Origin: Trichobilharzia regenti
Lineage: Eukaryota; Platyhelminthes; Trematoda; Strigeidida; Schistosomatidae
Direction of reading: 5' to 3'
DNA: 64,000 bases
NCBI GenBank assembly: GCA_944472135.2
Contig: OX235264.1
Span: 98,528,319-98,592,318 of the forward strand
Shown here: piece by piece, positions 31,290 to 43,028 of the stretch
Layout: each line of letters starts with the position of its first letter
Numbering within the stretch: position 1 is the first letter of the stretch
The notes under the pieces: generated by a model
The model's database searches: none
The model's input: the letters and a program-made list of their open reading frames with translations, nothing else
Told to the model about the DNA's origin: nothing
Translations under genes and position numbers: made by a program

Positions 31290-33480
31290 GTGTGTCTAGC
31301 GTTGAAAGACTGACTGACTGGTTTCAAGAGAGAACTTTGCACAGAAGTGCAGCAGTTTGAGGGGCACACTGTATGTAGTGAACAAAGGTAGACAAAGAAA
31401 GAAAAGTGACATGGAAAAATATGTGGCTTTTATTGGATATAGCAAGTCATAAAGAGTAAATATGTCTGCTCCACTGAGAATGGTTTTGAGCCATATCACT
31501 AGTAGTCTCCAGCTATTGATTCTAAAAATCCCGATGACCTCAACCAAGTAGTCTATACTTCCCTATGTGTCTCAGACTAATTGTGAAATATACTTTCTCA
31601 ATACTCCCTTAGCGACCAGACGTTGTCATAGTAACTATCGGTGTACGGACTCGAATACCACTTTCAGGTCAAGAAATATGGCAGTTGCTGAACGCTAGTA
31701 AGTATATCCATGTTCCAAAATCTGTCGAAGGGTGAAGATATGATAAATACAGCGTCCTCCTGGTATAAAGCATGACTGGTTCTATAGTGTTTATTTCTCC
31801 AGAAAACCACTTAGTCTAGCACATTAGATACCATACTGGTCCAGCTGATACCCCTGTGGTTATAACGGGGAGGCCTGCTTCCCTTCTTCTATTCTAGGGT
31901 AATCAGTAACTTATACCAGTCCAGCGACATTATCTCTAATGTCGTCTAAAACCATAGTTAGCCCAGACAGCAATTTGCCACCACGTTCTCATTAGACCTT
32001 ACTGCTTTCCTTCGATTCGAATTAGGTGCAGCGTTCGTAACCAGAGTTAAAGACGGAAGATTCATGTCTTCATTCTTCTAAATTAGATGTCGGATAGTGG
32101 GCAATTTGAGCGTGGCTGAAGGCTAGTTAAAGTGCTCCTGAAAATTCCCCTTTCAACACTTCAATTGTCTACCCTGAGACTTAATTAGGACGACTTTTTC
32201 CCCGAAGATTGTTTCACTTATGATTTGCCTTTTGCCACTTGCTTCCCTGGCAAGTCTAAACAGTTGTCTGGTGCTACCTGTCACCGATGCCTTTTCGACC
32301 TCTTTTGTCTTCTACCACTGTTCACGGTTGTTGCGAAGACTTCTTGTTACTTTGCGTTTGGGCAGCTTTCACTCCTCATTGTATGTGAAGCTCTCCAGAA
32401 TCAGTCTTCTTGCGTTAATCAGTCCAGATGAAGTACCAGAAATCCACTAGCTTTTACTAACCCCTGGTTTTAGGTTATTAACAGCCTTTACAGTAGTATG
32501 TACAGCTGACTAGATATACTATCAGGCCTCCTCAGGATGAGTTTTACTGTCGATCGTCGATATGCGTTTGGCTATTTCTGCCTTAAATGCGGGGTTAGAG
32601 TCCTAAACAATTTGATGGGGGAACGTGACGGCTTTATTGATAGTTTTTTACATCTGTTCAATCAGAAGTAAAAACGTGCACGGAACATGGAGTAACTGGA
32701 GTCTACTCACGTATTCCAGAAAGAATGGCAACCTGAAATTCCTGTAATCCGATTTGGCAGAAGGTCCTGACGGTAAATGCCCTAGTATGAAGTTTGCAGC
32801 GTGGCTTTAGAAATCCAAAAGAAGTGTTTTTACAGCTCTCGTCCTTATTACTGGTCTCAGAGTAAATAGAAAATGGGGGACTAGCTAGTAAAAAGATGTT
32901 AAACGTAGGAGGAAATCAAGATGATGAAGGTGACTCGGGTGGAATTAAAGTGACGATCAAAAGAACTTAGTGTGCCTTTGGCAATGTGTGAGTGGCTGTT
33001 AATTCCTGTCTGCCCACACTCTGGTAGTTTATTCTTCCTAAGGTCTCTGAAACGGAAAGAGAATAAGTATTCTGTGACCACAGAGTCAAGGAAACAACTG
33101 CTTGAGGTCGGTCACACACGGCCTCTTTAAACTAGTTTTTGCCGTTGTTTCCGTGTTAGGAACTTACCGCCGGATAAAGATCGTCGTAGGATAAGTCGGG
33201 ATGTACAGTTTTTGGGGTGAACTCCTTCTGGCTCACGCCTCCAGAATCTGAGATAAACACCTTGCTGTTGTTACGTCCTTGTTCCTCAGCAGAATGACTC
33301 TGTCCATAGACCCCAAGAAGTGTAAACAGCTTACACTCTGTTGGTAACCGCTGTCATTGCGATATGCAAACCTGACCATCACGTCAAGGTAGTGGCTATT
33401 GGTAGGGCACGTACAAAGGGGAAAAAGTATCCACAAGGATAGAGAAAATAATCAAGGGTACATTGAAAACATCATTTCCT
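31290..33480 (-). pseudogene. Degraded RTE-type LINE with RT remains
   Basis: The minus strand shows in order: INARRLILESFTYNEE and NREQWWKTKEVEKAS (about 32440-32290), GSTRQLFRLARKAKG, EHFN.PSATLKLPTI (about 32120), a 'VSNVLD' segment and the palm motif IFLDLKVVFESVHR (about 31650; canonical DLKGAFDSVDR). The C-terminal end then follows directly (GFLESIAGDY, GSKPFSVEQIY; canonical NRxQWRRCIY). The RT part after the palm Asp and the YADD box are deleted. Stops and frameshifts occur throughout. Confidence 0.6.
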
Positions 33481-33579
33481 TCCTCCAGATTCATTTCACT
33501 TCAAAATACAGTGTGCTCGTTAACTCAGTCAAAGGCAGATAAGTATTCTACTGATGTCACCTCCAACGGGGTTTAGCAA

Positions 33580-34000
33580 CTTAATTGCACTTGAGTTAGC
33601 AAGTACATAAGAAGGACTGATAGAAGAGCGTCTGCTAGATTTTCTGAACATATCTATAAAGGTCTTCATAAGAAAGGCGGCGAAATGCTCCCAAGTTCAT
33701 TTGCCAGACACCTGATTGACACGGAACATACAGTAATTATTAGTCCGTCTTTCAAAGTAACCATCACACAAGGAAACTATGGTTATTTCGGTTCGCAGAA
33801 GCCACTGCTATCAAAAGACTTTGACCCAACCTGTGTATATAAATTGATAGCACGACTAATCTCTCACAATCCTGGTTACGGTAACTGTTTTGTCCGTCTG
33901 CATTTCTGTATTATTCCGTTGAGTAACTTTCCACTTAATTTTGATTATCACTTACTGAGTTGGACTCACTACCAAGTTTCTAAATCTGCTTAATTGTCTT
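33580..34000 (+). pseudogene. PLE GIY-YIG fragment
   Basis: Plus strand from about 33595: RRTDRRASARFSEHIYKG then LPSSFARHLIDTEHTV and a hydrophobic tail. This matches the second half of PLE GIY-YIG domains (YIGRTxRxLxxRxxEH...SSIxxHLxxxxH). The YIG core has decayed. Confidence 0.6.
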
Positions 34001-34077
34001 GTCTGTGTGATAATTCTACTTTGCTATTCACTCTCACACTCCTGAACTCTTTATCATAATATCTTTTTTTTCTTTCC

Positions 34078-34305
34078 TTCACGTTCCCAGTGGAACATAG
34101 GGCCTCAAGCAAGAGTCTTGAAGTTTCTGTAGCAGTGTTTAATTTTTACAGGATGGGGTTGCTAGCCACATGCCCAACCTTTTCTCTTTATCAGCATTAT
34201 TCCTGCCTTAGCGAGATTAAGGAGTGCGTCTGTGGCCGAGGATCGAACCCCGGACCATGTACATGGTCGACGAGCGCCTTAACCGCTGTGCCACCGACGC
34301 AGTAT
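34078..34305 (-). mobile_element. SINE-C copy
   Basis: Minus strand: tRNA-like head (GCGTCGGTGGCACAGCGG; GGGGTTCGATCCTC), body (CTCGCTAAGGCAGGAAT) and the end CCCTATGTTCCACTGGGAAC then GTGAAGG. Confidence 0.75.
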
Positions 34306-34404
34306 AATATCTATAAATTCACTCTATTGTTCGATCTTCTGTTGTGTTTCTAGTCAATCCTTGTTTCTTATCGAAATCTGAAATCTGCCCTATCTTGTCT
34401 TATT

Positions 34405-35010
34405 ATTATTTCCTTTAATCCCTAAAGGAATATAGGGCTTCACCTGCACGTCTCAACTGCGTTCGGTTCTCTGCCAACGCTTTCACCCCGCTCCAAGTCT
34501 GCCCACATGCTTTCATCTCTTCTTCACATGACCTCCTCCAAGTCACCCTCACACTGACGACCAACTCGCCACTTTCCCTTCGAGTTCCACTCGAGCGATG
34601 GTCTGGCGTGTGATGCCACTTGATGGTTTCCTCAGAGCATGGCAAATCCACCTCCATTTCTTCCTGCCTATTTGTTTCACAATCGGTTCCTGCTGTGTTG
34701 GTTCGCTCATTGCCAGAGATCTATGTTGCTGATATTTTCTGGCTGGCCATCTGATTTTGAGTATTCAGCAAAGACAGGTGTTAATGAAGCTCTGTAGTTT
34801 GTCTGAGATGCTCTTTATGACGCGCAGTGACAGTCTCTGATCCGTATAGTAGCACTGACTGACTTCACATTGGAGTTGATAATCCGGATCTTATTTTTCA
34901 TGCTGAGTAGTGCTATTGACCTCTACACAGACTTGAGAGTAATGAAAGCTTGTCTTGCTTTCCCGATTCTCGCTGCTTTGATATCCTAGTCAGTTCCGTC
35001 TGTAGTTGTC
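34405..35010 (-). mobile_element. RTE-clade LINE 3' end
   Basis: The minus strand includes the RIGKARQAFITL-like block near 34950, KNKIRIINSNV, LAMSEPTQQEPI and the tail GTGAAGCCCTATATTCC. A second RTE subfamily, closer to 46670-47640 than to 13700-14345. Confidence 0.65.
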
Positions 35011-35776
35011 TTATTATACGATAAGTAGTTAACCTTTCAACATTGAGTAATGTGTCTACTTGTATCATGTTTGAATTATGTCACTTATATTTTTCTATCT
35101 ATAACTCGACCTCACTGTGAGAAAATTATGTTAAGACATCACTTTTTAACTTATATTTTGATATTGTTTAGTATGTGTATAGTTGAAACAATTCCTGAAA
35201 TAAAACTAGACTGTATTATCCTGCAAATATGTTCGTATTTTCTCTGTTAAAAATCTAGTAAAAGGAGCTGGTTGTATGAAGCATGTGCTTTAGATTAGTT
35301 AATAAAGTGAATATGCTTTCCTTATATTAAAATTGTAAGTGGTGTTTGACTTCGTTTATTTAAAGCGTAACTCTCAATCCTTCTGTAATCACTGTCCTCA
35401 GTGTAGCCAGCTTTTAATTCTCACTATAGATGATGACTGGAAGTACACTGAAAGTCCATCTGAAGAAATCATTCACCACTGAATATTCACAATTCGATTT
35501 ACAGACATTCTTTAACATTTTATAATGTTCTTCTTGTTCGAATATATGCAAATATAATTAAACCCTTTTAATATCCTTTCAAATAGATTGTTTTAAAGTT
35601 AATATTTTTAAGCATTAGCAAGGAAATATATCCAAATCATTAGATTATTTTGGTTGATGATACTTAGGGTTAGTATCTAGAGTGAAAAGTCCCAATTATG
35701 ACGAAATGCGAATGAAAACAATAACATTATGCTAACCCTCATATATTGATGGTCTCTGTGTACTTGAAGCTAAGGT
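35011..35776. other. Stretch with no recognised feature
   Basis: The 66-codon plus-strand frame at 35050-35250 is hydrophobic and has no supporting context. No repeat was recognised. Confidence 0.35.
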
Positions 35777-36129
35777 TGTCGTAAGAGCAGGCTGCTAGCC
35801 AATTGGTAGACATTAATCTACGTCAATGTCTAGGTCACTAATATTGGCCGTGAGAAAATATGAGCAAGGCTGATTCAACAACCAATCACAGGAAACTTAA
35901 CGTGGGTAAATATGATTCACAGATAGATGGCTCTACTTTTCGATGGTTACCCAAAACAACCAATCAGAAACCTGCGTTTGTCTGCTTAACTTCTAAGAAA
36001 CAACCAATCAGAAGACTGCGTTTGTCTACTTGAATAAGCTATAATAATGTGTGTGAAATATATATATAAATACGTGTTGATTTCCGTAATAAAACGACCT
36101 ATTGCCGGCCCTTGTCTTACGTTGTTACA
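35777..36129 (+). mobile_element. Solo LTR of the Gypsy-type element
   Basis: Begins TGTCGTAAGAGCAGG and ends CGTTGTTACA, matching both LTRs at 44332 and 45048 over most of its length. It is 353 bp against 295 bp because of an extra 56-nt segment after GAGCAGGC. Flanks 35773-35776 and 36130-36133 are both AGGT, a 4-bp target duplication. It keeps CCAAT boxes, the TATAAATACG box and AATAAAA. Confidence 0.85.
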
Positions 36130-36224
36130 AGGTTAATAAGAACCGAATATTTCGGTCGAAAACTAAGAAAATCAGTGTTCGGGAGACAGAAAATAATATC
36201 AAGAAACGTGTTCAAAATCTAAGT

Positions 36225-37020
36225 GTAGAACTTGAGCACTGTGGTTGAATGTAATTCCATATTAGGTAAGTGTATTTGACATAAGACACAGTGACACAGT
36301 ATTAATAACCAGATGACTTTTCGAACACAATTCACTGCTTTTAAGGAATCTAAATCATCAATAATAATTCCATACAAAGAAGGAACCTCGGAAACCTTAT
36401 GCAGAATTCTTAACAAGGCAAGAATAAAAGTGGCTGGTATTCAAACCCACAAACTCAATTAGAAACAAGCTTTGAGGGTTAAAGGATCCTGTGGAGTCAA
36501 TTAAACTAAACAATTTAGTTTATCTAATACCCTGCTGGGATGATTGTCAGGTCAAATACATAGGTCAAACTAGTAGAACAGGGGCAGTCAGACTAGCCAA
36601 ACATAAAGACCTAGCAAAATCCAGATTGGTTGACCCGAATAAGATAAGAAATCTAGAGAATAGTTCAGCCAAAGCAAGCACTACATGCAGTTACGCACAA
36701 CCATACAATAGTATGGGATAAGGTGATGGTTTTAAAATCTAATGTAACAGCAGGGTGGAGGCAGAGATTGATAAGTGTAGCTTTATTTATTGGATCAACT
36801 GCAAACACGTGTAATAGGAATGAATCAACACCTGTCCATCTATACACCTGGAAAATTCTACTACCCTAACGATGTCAAATAGGAGAGGACGAAAAGAACT
36901 ATACAATTCTAGTTTCGAAATGGTGTGATTACAACTGATATGATTGTGAGCAATAAATTTTGTTCGAAATGTCATCCAGTAAATAATACTGTTTCACTGT
37001 GTGATACATCTAGTAAACAA
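36225..37020 (+). mobile_element. PLE-B copy with inverted ends
   Basis: The left end (36270-36345) carries the terminus in minus orientation (CACAGTGACACAGTATTAA, TTTTCGAACACAATTCAC). The right end (36940-37015) carries it in plus orientation (TTTTGTTCGAAATGTCATC, GTTTCACTGTGTGATAC). The GIY-YIG coding lies between. The loop is short, so most of the element is missing. Confidence 0.65.
36491..36721 (+). pseudogene. PLE-B GIY-YIG endonuclease fragment
   Basis: Open for 76 codons: NNLVYLIPCWDDCQVKYIGQ then TSRTGAVRLAKHKDLAKS. The core is VYL...KYIGQT, with the conserved Arg and the H/K-D-L-A stretch. It continues frameshifted to about 36790. The upstream RILNKARIKVAG region (36400) matches the PLE-B linker. 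The catalytic Glu region is frameshifted. Confidence 0.65.
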
Positions 37021-37052
37021 ACCAATATGGGACATATCATATAACATTGATT

Positions 37053-37290
37053 TGTGCGTCGGTGGCAAAGCGGTAGAATGCTCGCTATGGAGATGGTTCG
37101 GGTTTCGATCCCCGGCCACAGACGCATTCCTCTACCTCTCTAAGCCAGTAATAAGTTTGATAAATAGGAAAGGTTGAGCATGAGGCTAGCAACCCCATCC
37201 CTTAGAAATAAATACCACTGTTACCGAAACTTCAGAACTCCAGCTTGATGCATTACGTTCCACTGGGAACTTAAAGCAATAAAAAATACA
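37053..37290 (+). mobile_element. SINE-C copy
   Basis: Head GTGCGTCGGTGGCAAAGCGG with B-box GGTTTCGATCCCC; body CTCTCTAAGCCAGTAATAAG; end GTTCCACTGGGAAC then TTAAAGC. Directly downstream at 37300-37395 is another PLE-B terminus fragment. Confidence 0.75.
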
Positions 37291-37522
37291 CTGATATGAT
37301 TATGACCAACAGTTTATGCTGTAATTGTTATTAACACCGTATCACTGTATGTTATATCAAATAAACTTATTGGTAACTCTAAACTATGGTAACCCAAAAT
37401 GAAACCACCTAATAAAGAAGCGTAATGACCTTGGTCAGGTAATAAGATGAGCCCATACTAAAAACCCCGGAATACAAATGCAGTACATGAATTAAATAGC
37501 AAACTTTAATATGAGGTAGTGT

Positions 37523-38182
37523 TTGAGTACTGTAGAAATAATAGGCTTATGGGAGGCTTTTGGATATGAAAGACAAGTCCTCATAGAGAATGGATATCCT
37601 CCAAGATTTATTGAGAAAAACATGCAGTTAAGGGGAAAGCCTGAACGAATCCAAACGGTGCCGAAGAAACTGCTGTTTAAGAGTGTCGAATTTAAAGGTG
37701 ATACCCCAGCTGACATCCTGAAGAACCGCTTATGCAGATCACTGAGGAAGGCCTACTTTATGGCTAAGATACGTATCAATTTCTACAGCCGACAAATGAT
37801 CAGTGGATGTGTGAAGGATAAACTACCACTTTGGGCTACCTCAATGTGCGTTTTTAAATTCACCTGCTCGCGTGGAGCTAGTTATATTGGCCGCACAAAG
37901 CCCACGCTTTCCAAACGCATCCCTGGACATTATCCGGCATGGTTAACAAAAGGACAATGCAAGACAATTACTAGCTCAATTCTCGAGCATTTGATGAACT
38001 CAGGTCACGTAGCTCTTCCAGAGTCGTCTTTCAACATCATCTACAAAGTGAAGCCAAATGGTACAAAGGGCGCTTGGTTTCGGCTTTTGTGTATGGCAAG
38101 GGCGCTGGTAATTCGTCAACACAACCCTGAACTCTGTATACAGAAAATATTTGTTCAGTCTCTTATTCTACCTTGGTCTTAA
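37523..38182 (+). CDS. PLE-C: RT C-terminal region and GIY-YIG endonuclease (219 codons)
   Basis: The longest open frame in the window. The N-terminal third has NGYPPRFIEKNM and ERIQTVPKKLLF, the 'thumb' end of PLE reverse transcriptases. Then CVFKFTCSRGASYIGRTKPT is the GIY-YIG core (FKF...SYIGRT), followed by SKRIPGHYPAWL, SSILEHLMNSGH and LLCMARALVIRQHNPELC with the family's conserved C-terminal Glu-Leu. The RT palm (YVDD) is absent, so the copy is 5'-truncated. The absence of frameshifts suggests a fairly young insertion. A non-coding tail with CTCTGAAGATG (38558) follows to about 38635. Confidence 0.7.
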   Translation: MSTVEIIGLWEAFGYERQVLIENGYPPRFIEKNMQLRGKPERIQTVPKKLLFKSVEFKGDTPADILKNRLCRSLRKAYFMAKIRINFYSRQMISGCVKDKLPLWATSMCVFKFTCSRGASYIGRTKPTLSKRIPGHYPAWLTKGQCKTITSSILEHLMNSGHVALPESSFNIIYKVKPNGTKGAWFRLLCMARALVIRQHNPELCIQKIFVQSLILPWS

Positions 38183-38640
38183 CCTCTTCACTAGTCATTC
38201 CCTGTAAAAAAATTTTGACTTTTTCTTTTCTCTTTTAGTTTTTAGTTTTACTTTTAGTTTGCTTTTGCTTTGATAATTAATTCAGTATTATCACTCTCGT
38301 ATGCTCCTTTTGTACATTTTCATACCCTGTTTACGCTTGTTAAATTGACACTCAACTATGTTTATTCTCACTCAATAGCAATTTTAACCTCATCAAATCT
38401 CTGTCTTTGTGGCATTGAGTACCACGTACTTTACAACTTTTAATTTTTTTTACTTCTAAAACCACTTCTGAGTAATTATATCAATTATGTCACCCCCTAT
38501 TACTCAATAACAGACCACTTTACATTTTTTGTAAGTATAAATACGACTGTACATCCTCTGAAGATGATTTCGGCGATAAAGAAAATTTTCCTCGCTGAAT
38601 GAATTTGTCTTTTATTTTCTAAAGACTATTGTCTTTACAG
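38183..38640 (+). repeat. PLE-C 3' untranslated end
   Basis: Pyrimidine-rich, then TACGACTGTACATCC, CTCTGAAGATGATTTCGGCG and ATAAAGAAAATT. The CTGAAGATG box near the end is shared in form with the PLE-A terminus. Confidence 0.5.
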
Positions 38641-39112
38641 AGCTATGTATCCGCCATTCATGGATATTGGTAGAGATTTTCGGGCTGATGTCGCAGAAAA
38701 TCTGTTTGAGAGGAAAAAATAGTTCCTCTTTTAGACTCACGGGTGCTGTAGAGTGGTAAAAGGGTCACGAAATAACACGAAGTAAAGTTATCTGCAAGAA
38801 TTTATGCATAGAAATAGGTTTGGACTATTACTGAAGACTCCAATAAGTAATTAGAAGGTTTTCTTAGGACAAAAAGGAAACATTTTACACGTATAACTGT
38901 TTTTTAACACTGACTTTGATGTCTGAAAAAGAGTTCGTTTTTAGTTACGCGCATTTCCTACAGACTCATCTGATTGGTCGATCGGGGCCATTACATCCGT
39001 TTCGTTTCCGGTTGTTACAGTATAGAGTTCCCGACTTATTTAATATGGAATATGTGAAAATCATATTTTTGAACTGATATGCAAGCTAGAGTAATGGGAA
39101 GAGACTACGATA
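38641..39112. other. Stretch with no recognised feature
   Basis: No coding or known repeat was recognised. Confidence 0.35.
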
Positions 39113-39335
39113 ATAATAATAATAACAGCTTTATTCCAAACAGTATTTGTGATACAGGTATGGAATTTTCAGCATGCATTACAATATATTGCATCTAATT
39201 ACCTCATAAATTTCATAAGATTTTAAAATCAAAAAAGCAACACCCAAAAAAAGAAGACAAATAAAAATAAATAAATAAAAGAACAGCGTTGCGTTTACAT
39301 TTTAAATAATGCACCACAGGATATGAAATATAAAA

Positions 39336-40073
39336 TTAGTGTGTAATAGAAGATGAGAACAACAGTGTAATAGTAACGAGGAAGGGAAAACGAAAACTAA
39401 TGGGACTATTTGTTAGAGTGCCGCAGTAAGTTGATCGTGTCATACCTAACGGATTTCTCATCACACAACAGCTGTGGAGGTTTGTACTTGGTAGTCCTAG
39501 CATATAGCCTCCTATAGCTGCTTCTAGTTCTACCAAATGAAATGCAAGCAGAGAGAGCTGCATATATAGAGGATGCTCGGGGTCTGACAATATTGTATTC
39601 GCTAGTTTCTTACATGACATAATATGTCTATCCACAATGGTATTGATCAGTTGGTTTCACGATATCCCACTTGCCCTACTAACGGCTTTTAGTGCCCTTC
39701 TCAGCAAAAAAAATTCTTTCTTAAGTAGTCCAGGAAAGATTAATGGGGAGCAGTAAGGAGGGATGGGTAGAATACAAGAATTTACAAACTGAGAAAGCAC
39801 AGACTGCTTTATGCCAGAGTGCCTAAACTTCCTAACGTAGAACGTTAAGCGAAACATCTTTCTAGTAACTAGCAAGATGTGGTAGGACCAAGAAGGATCG
39901 GTTGAAAAACTCAGTCCAAGGTACTCGACATTAGATATATTTTCAAGCTCTATGCCGTCAATGATAGTGGGGCCATGTGAGCTAACTAGTTGTTGTAGGT
40001 CACGTTTTCGTCTGAAATTGAAATTGACTACCTGACATTTAGACGGATTAAGCTTAATTCCGTTTGAAGAGGA
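39336..40073 (-). pseudogene. CR1 ORF2 C-terminal fragments
   Basis: Two frames: MFRLTFYVRKFRHSGIKQSV to RALKAVSRASGIS (39875-39657), and MDRHIMSCKKLANTILSD to SISFRFPF (39635-39336). Between them and the palm there are CQVVNFNFRRKRDL and NISNVEYLGLSFS. Frame changes at about 39650 and a stop near 40075 show it is not functional. Confidence 0.7.
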
Positions 40074-40382
40074 CTACTGACTAATTTCCGACAGAAAGTT
40101 ATTTACTTTGCAACAATCTGACTGAGAGTTGACAGGCATAGAAACCGAGAGGTCATCGGCATACTTAACAAAAGTGGCTACATCAGAATGGGGCAAGTCA
40201 TGTAAGAAAAACGAAAACAGAAAGGGAGAAAGAACAGCACTTTGAGGAACACCAGCTAAAGTAAGTGAGATAGTGGAGGATTTTCCATTGTATACAGTGT
40301 ACTGCCTCCTATCAGAAAAATAGGAATGCAACCACTTATTTGTCCAATTCTCAGCCTGTGTTGCAGCAAGCTTACTTAGCAA
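40074..40382 (-). pseudogene. CR1 reverse transcriptase palm fragment
   Basis: A 102-codon frame: SKLAATQAENWTNKWLHSYF, then LAGVPQSAVLSPFLFSFFLH (box normally GVPQGAVLSP, Gly to Ser here) and TFVKYADDLSVSM with the catalytic ADD intact. The upstream frame (40500-40385, INAAVVLHHNI, LDKGAKYIC) contains the segment before the palm with a frameshift. A stop ends the frame after LSEIS, just before the RT thumb. Confidence 0.75.
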
Positions 40383-40500
40383 GAGAGACCTAGGTACAGA
40401 GTCAAATGCATGCAGATGTATTTAGCTCCTTTATCTAAACTAGAGACTATATTATGATGTAGGACAACAGCGGCATTTATCCTATTCAGAAATTTTTTCT

Positions 40501-41264
40501 ACTGTTCAAAAAGACACCGAATCTAAAGAGAATTTAGTGTAGAACTAGCAGGAATTTCTGAGAAAATATTTTATGATTGTTTGTATTGGTCGTCGTATTC
40601 AAGGAAACCTTACACTAATAGCCGCCTATGAAAATGATCATTCAACCTATTTTCGACTCATCAGTAACCTATTTGCACAGTATGACTAAACTTCACATCA
40701 CATTTCGAAATCTCATATTATCTTTTGTGGTAGTAATAGTAGTGTAGCATGGAAACGCAGTAATATCTGGCCACAGAACTGTTTATCTGGCATTTAATAC
40801 CCAGTGGTGACAGACCATACATTGATATTTTCATTTGTACAAGTTCTCCTTTTTGCGCTTCTTTCGCCTTGCATTCATACTTTCAAAAACTGTTTCACAA
40901 GGATCTTTGACTTATGTTCTTCTCAATTGAATTCACTGCTCCGCTAAGATTCTTAATGAAGGTGTTACACACAGTACACTACTTATAGACTCCTGTCAGT
41001 AGTATATTCTACAGCAGTCGCTAAAGAAAGTAAATATTGAATTTGCATGGTGATGCGAGATTCGCATATCTTATATTGTTTCTAGGGTTGAAATGTTAGT
41101 CAAACTACCAAAAAAATACGCCATACTCTATTTTCAGATGAATTTCTCCATTTAGCAATAACATCCCATACTAAAATGATAAAAGTATCACTTATCGTAT
41201 AATTAGTCGCTGTTGCAGTTAAGAGGACAATCAAGTGTCTGTTTTATTCAAAGTCATTTACTTT
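40501..41264. other. Stretch with no recognised feature
   Basis: No coding or recognised repeat seen. Confidence 0.35.
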
Positions 41265-41345
41265 TTATTTGGCTGATGGTAGCTAGGAGCGGAATCCAGG
41301 AGGCGTGTTTCGCCCTGTTTGATATTTGTCATCTGGATTTATCTG
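41265..41345 (-). repeat. Degenerate Sm-alpha fragment
   Basis: Minus strand: AAATCCAGATGACAAATATC, then AAACAGGGCGAAACACGC, CTCCTGGATTCCGCTCC. Stem I partners and GAAAC are still visible; the CTGANGA box is lost. Confidence 0.5.
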
Positions 41346-41580
41346 CATCTTCAGGACCTTCTGGTTACAAGGCGAGCTCATAGACCATTAAGTCACTGGT
41401 AACCGATTCAATGGTCTACGAATTTAAATTGCGAGCTCCGGTGGGTGCGTTCTGCTGAAAATGCCCAAACTAGGCTGACGAAACAGCTGTACAGTACTCC
41501 ACTAAAGGTTTTACAGTGGTTCTTTAACCGATGTCAGCTCATGATGGAATCCTGTAACCAGTTAGTCAAATCCCTACAAA
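41346..41580 (+). repeat. SINE-B fragment with hammerhead-like cassette
   Basis: GGTGGGTGCGTTCTGCTGAA, AATGCCCAAACTAGGCTGAC, GAAACAGCTGTACAGTACTC and the tail. CTGCTGA and GAAAC remain, with stem II partly reshaped. A reversed piece of the head precedes it (41350-41440). Confidence 0.55.
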
Positions 41581-41639
41581 TCAATACTTAAATAACTTTG
41601 TGATTTTTATCTTCTTTTGCCCCTGGTTGAGTATAAATC

Positions 41640-41960
41640 TTCTGATGTTTGAGTACCACCTGTTAACTTAATCTTTATTATTTGCCTCGTTCTTGTGACC
41701 GCTAGTAACTCAAGGAAGGTTTGGTCAGCTATACAACAGGATACAAAAGTCGGCCTTCAGCATTCACAACACAACACGTCGGTTTTTCTTGTAACAGTAA
41801 TATCCTCCCTGCTGCACACACTTCATCTTCATCTAACAATCAAGGATTCAGTGACTGAACTATCTCTATGTCTTCCTCAGGTAAACTACACCGAACCATA
41901 GAAGTTTCTTCCTGTTTCACTGCATTCTTTTTGACAGCTGAGCATTTTTTAAACAGCTTA
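41640..41960 (-). repeat. Possible decayed PLE-B fragment
   Basis: The block CAATCAAGGATTCAGTGACTG at 41838 resembles the PLE-B block at 7745 (ACAAGGATTCAGTAATC). Otherwise unrecognised. Confidence 0.25.
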
Positions 41961-42426
41961 TTTCACTAAGATCCATTAGTTCGTAAATAGCTCATTTTTT
42001 GACTAATATTCATGATAAGATAATCACCACTTGATATTTAATAAATTAATTTGTTTTTCTCAACCGGTATTTTAGGATCTTTCAACCTAAAAGGGTTTTG
42101 TTTAAGTCAATTGATAAATTTAAATGACACAGTAATTCCAGCTTTGTTAAGAACCCCACGTAAACTTTCACATGTCTCCTGTTTATATTAGCAACATTAG
42201 CATAACTAGCTCTTACTTGCGTTTCATCTGTCACTCACCTTACTCTCTCTCTCTCCTTCTCTTGGGTTTTTATACCAATTATAATGAAGAGAAATCACAC
42301 TTTGGAGTTAAAAAAAACCATGGGTTTTGCGAGTTAGATAATCACTTTGATACGATTAGGTACAATGAATTTCTATCGAAAAAATCACTCAGTTATGATA
42401 GAGAAGATTTGTAGCTCAGGTGAATA

Positions 42427-43028
42427 ATTTTGATGTGGTTTTGTTCTCTGAGCTGGATGGCTAGTTTGCGAAGCTTTCATCGCCCTACTGGGTGACATCT
42501 TCAGCGCATACTTCAATTCAGTGAAGTGAGCTTTTAGATTTCTCCACGAGTTTATTAATCATTCCTCCTGGTGACCTTGGACGTGATTGGTTGTTTATGT
42601 GTGTTTTCACACCCTCTAGGTTACTTGTGTTGGAACTGATTGTTTCTGTGACTTGAACTTTGACCCTTTGTGTGTGAAGTTTCTTTCTTATTGGTTGATA
42701 AATTTTGTCTATCTCGATGTGTCTATTGATTGATGATTCACTGGAATGCCAGCCAAGCTTCTGAAAATTCTCTAGCATTCTTGTTATTTCCTTTGTCTAA
42801 TATTTGAACGTTGTCCCAGTCGAATTGATGTCCGTGGTTGTCTGTGTGTAGTGAAATGAGGGAGTGGACATCATGTCTTTTGACGGCTAGCTTATGATCG
42901 TGGATACGAAGACGAAGGGGACGTCCACTTCGGCCAATGTAGTGTTGTTCACAGTTGTTACAATTTATTTTGTAGATGATGTTGGTTTTGTCTTCTTTCG
43001 TTGTTGAGTCTTTTGGTTGACATAGAAT
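42427..43028 (-). repeat. Left inverted arm of PLE-A
   Basis: Exact reverse-complement partner of 43544-44145. It includes a full antisense copy of the GIY-YIG coding (43028-42750) and 3' end. The inner junction is at CATAGAAT|AATCAAAAG. Confidence 0.85.

Larger units (their letters stand above)
39113..40500 (-). mobile_element. CR1-clade LINE, 5'-truncated
   Basis: Minus strand from about 40500 to 39113. The 3' end is GGAATTTTCAGCATGCA when read on the minus complement, plus TTATTATTATTATCG-type repeats at 39113-39125. It carries RT ORF parts (see the pseudogenes). It is the best CR1 copy here; related fragments are at 23026, 20030, 18968 and 17580. Confidence 0.8.

Noticed and set aside
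35050..35250. Hydrophobic 66-codon frame as a small membrane protein
   Set aside because: AT-rich DNA gives such frames easily; no start context, splice sites or conservation visible.
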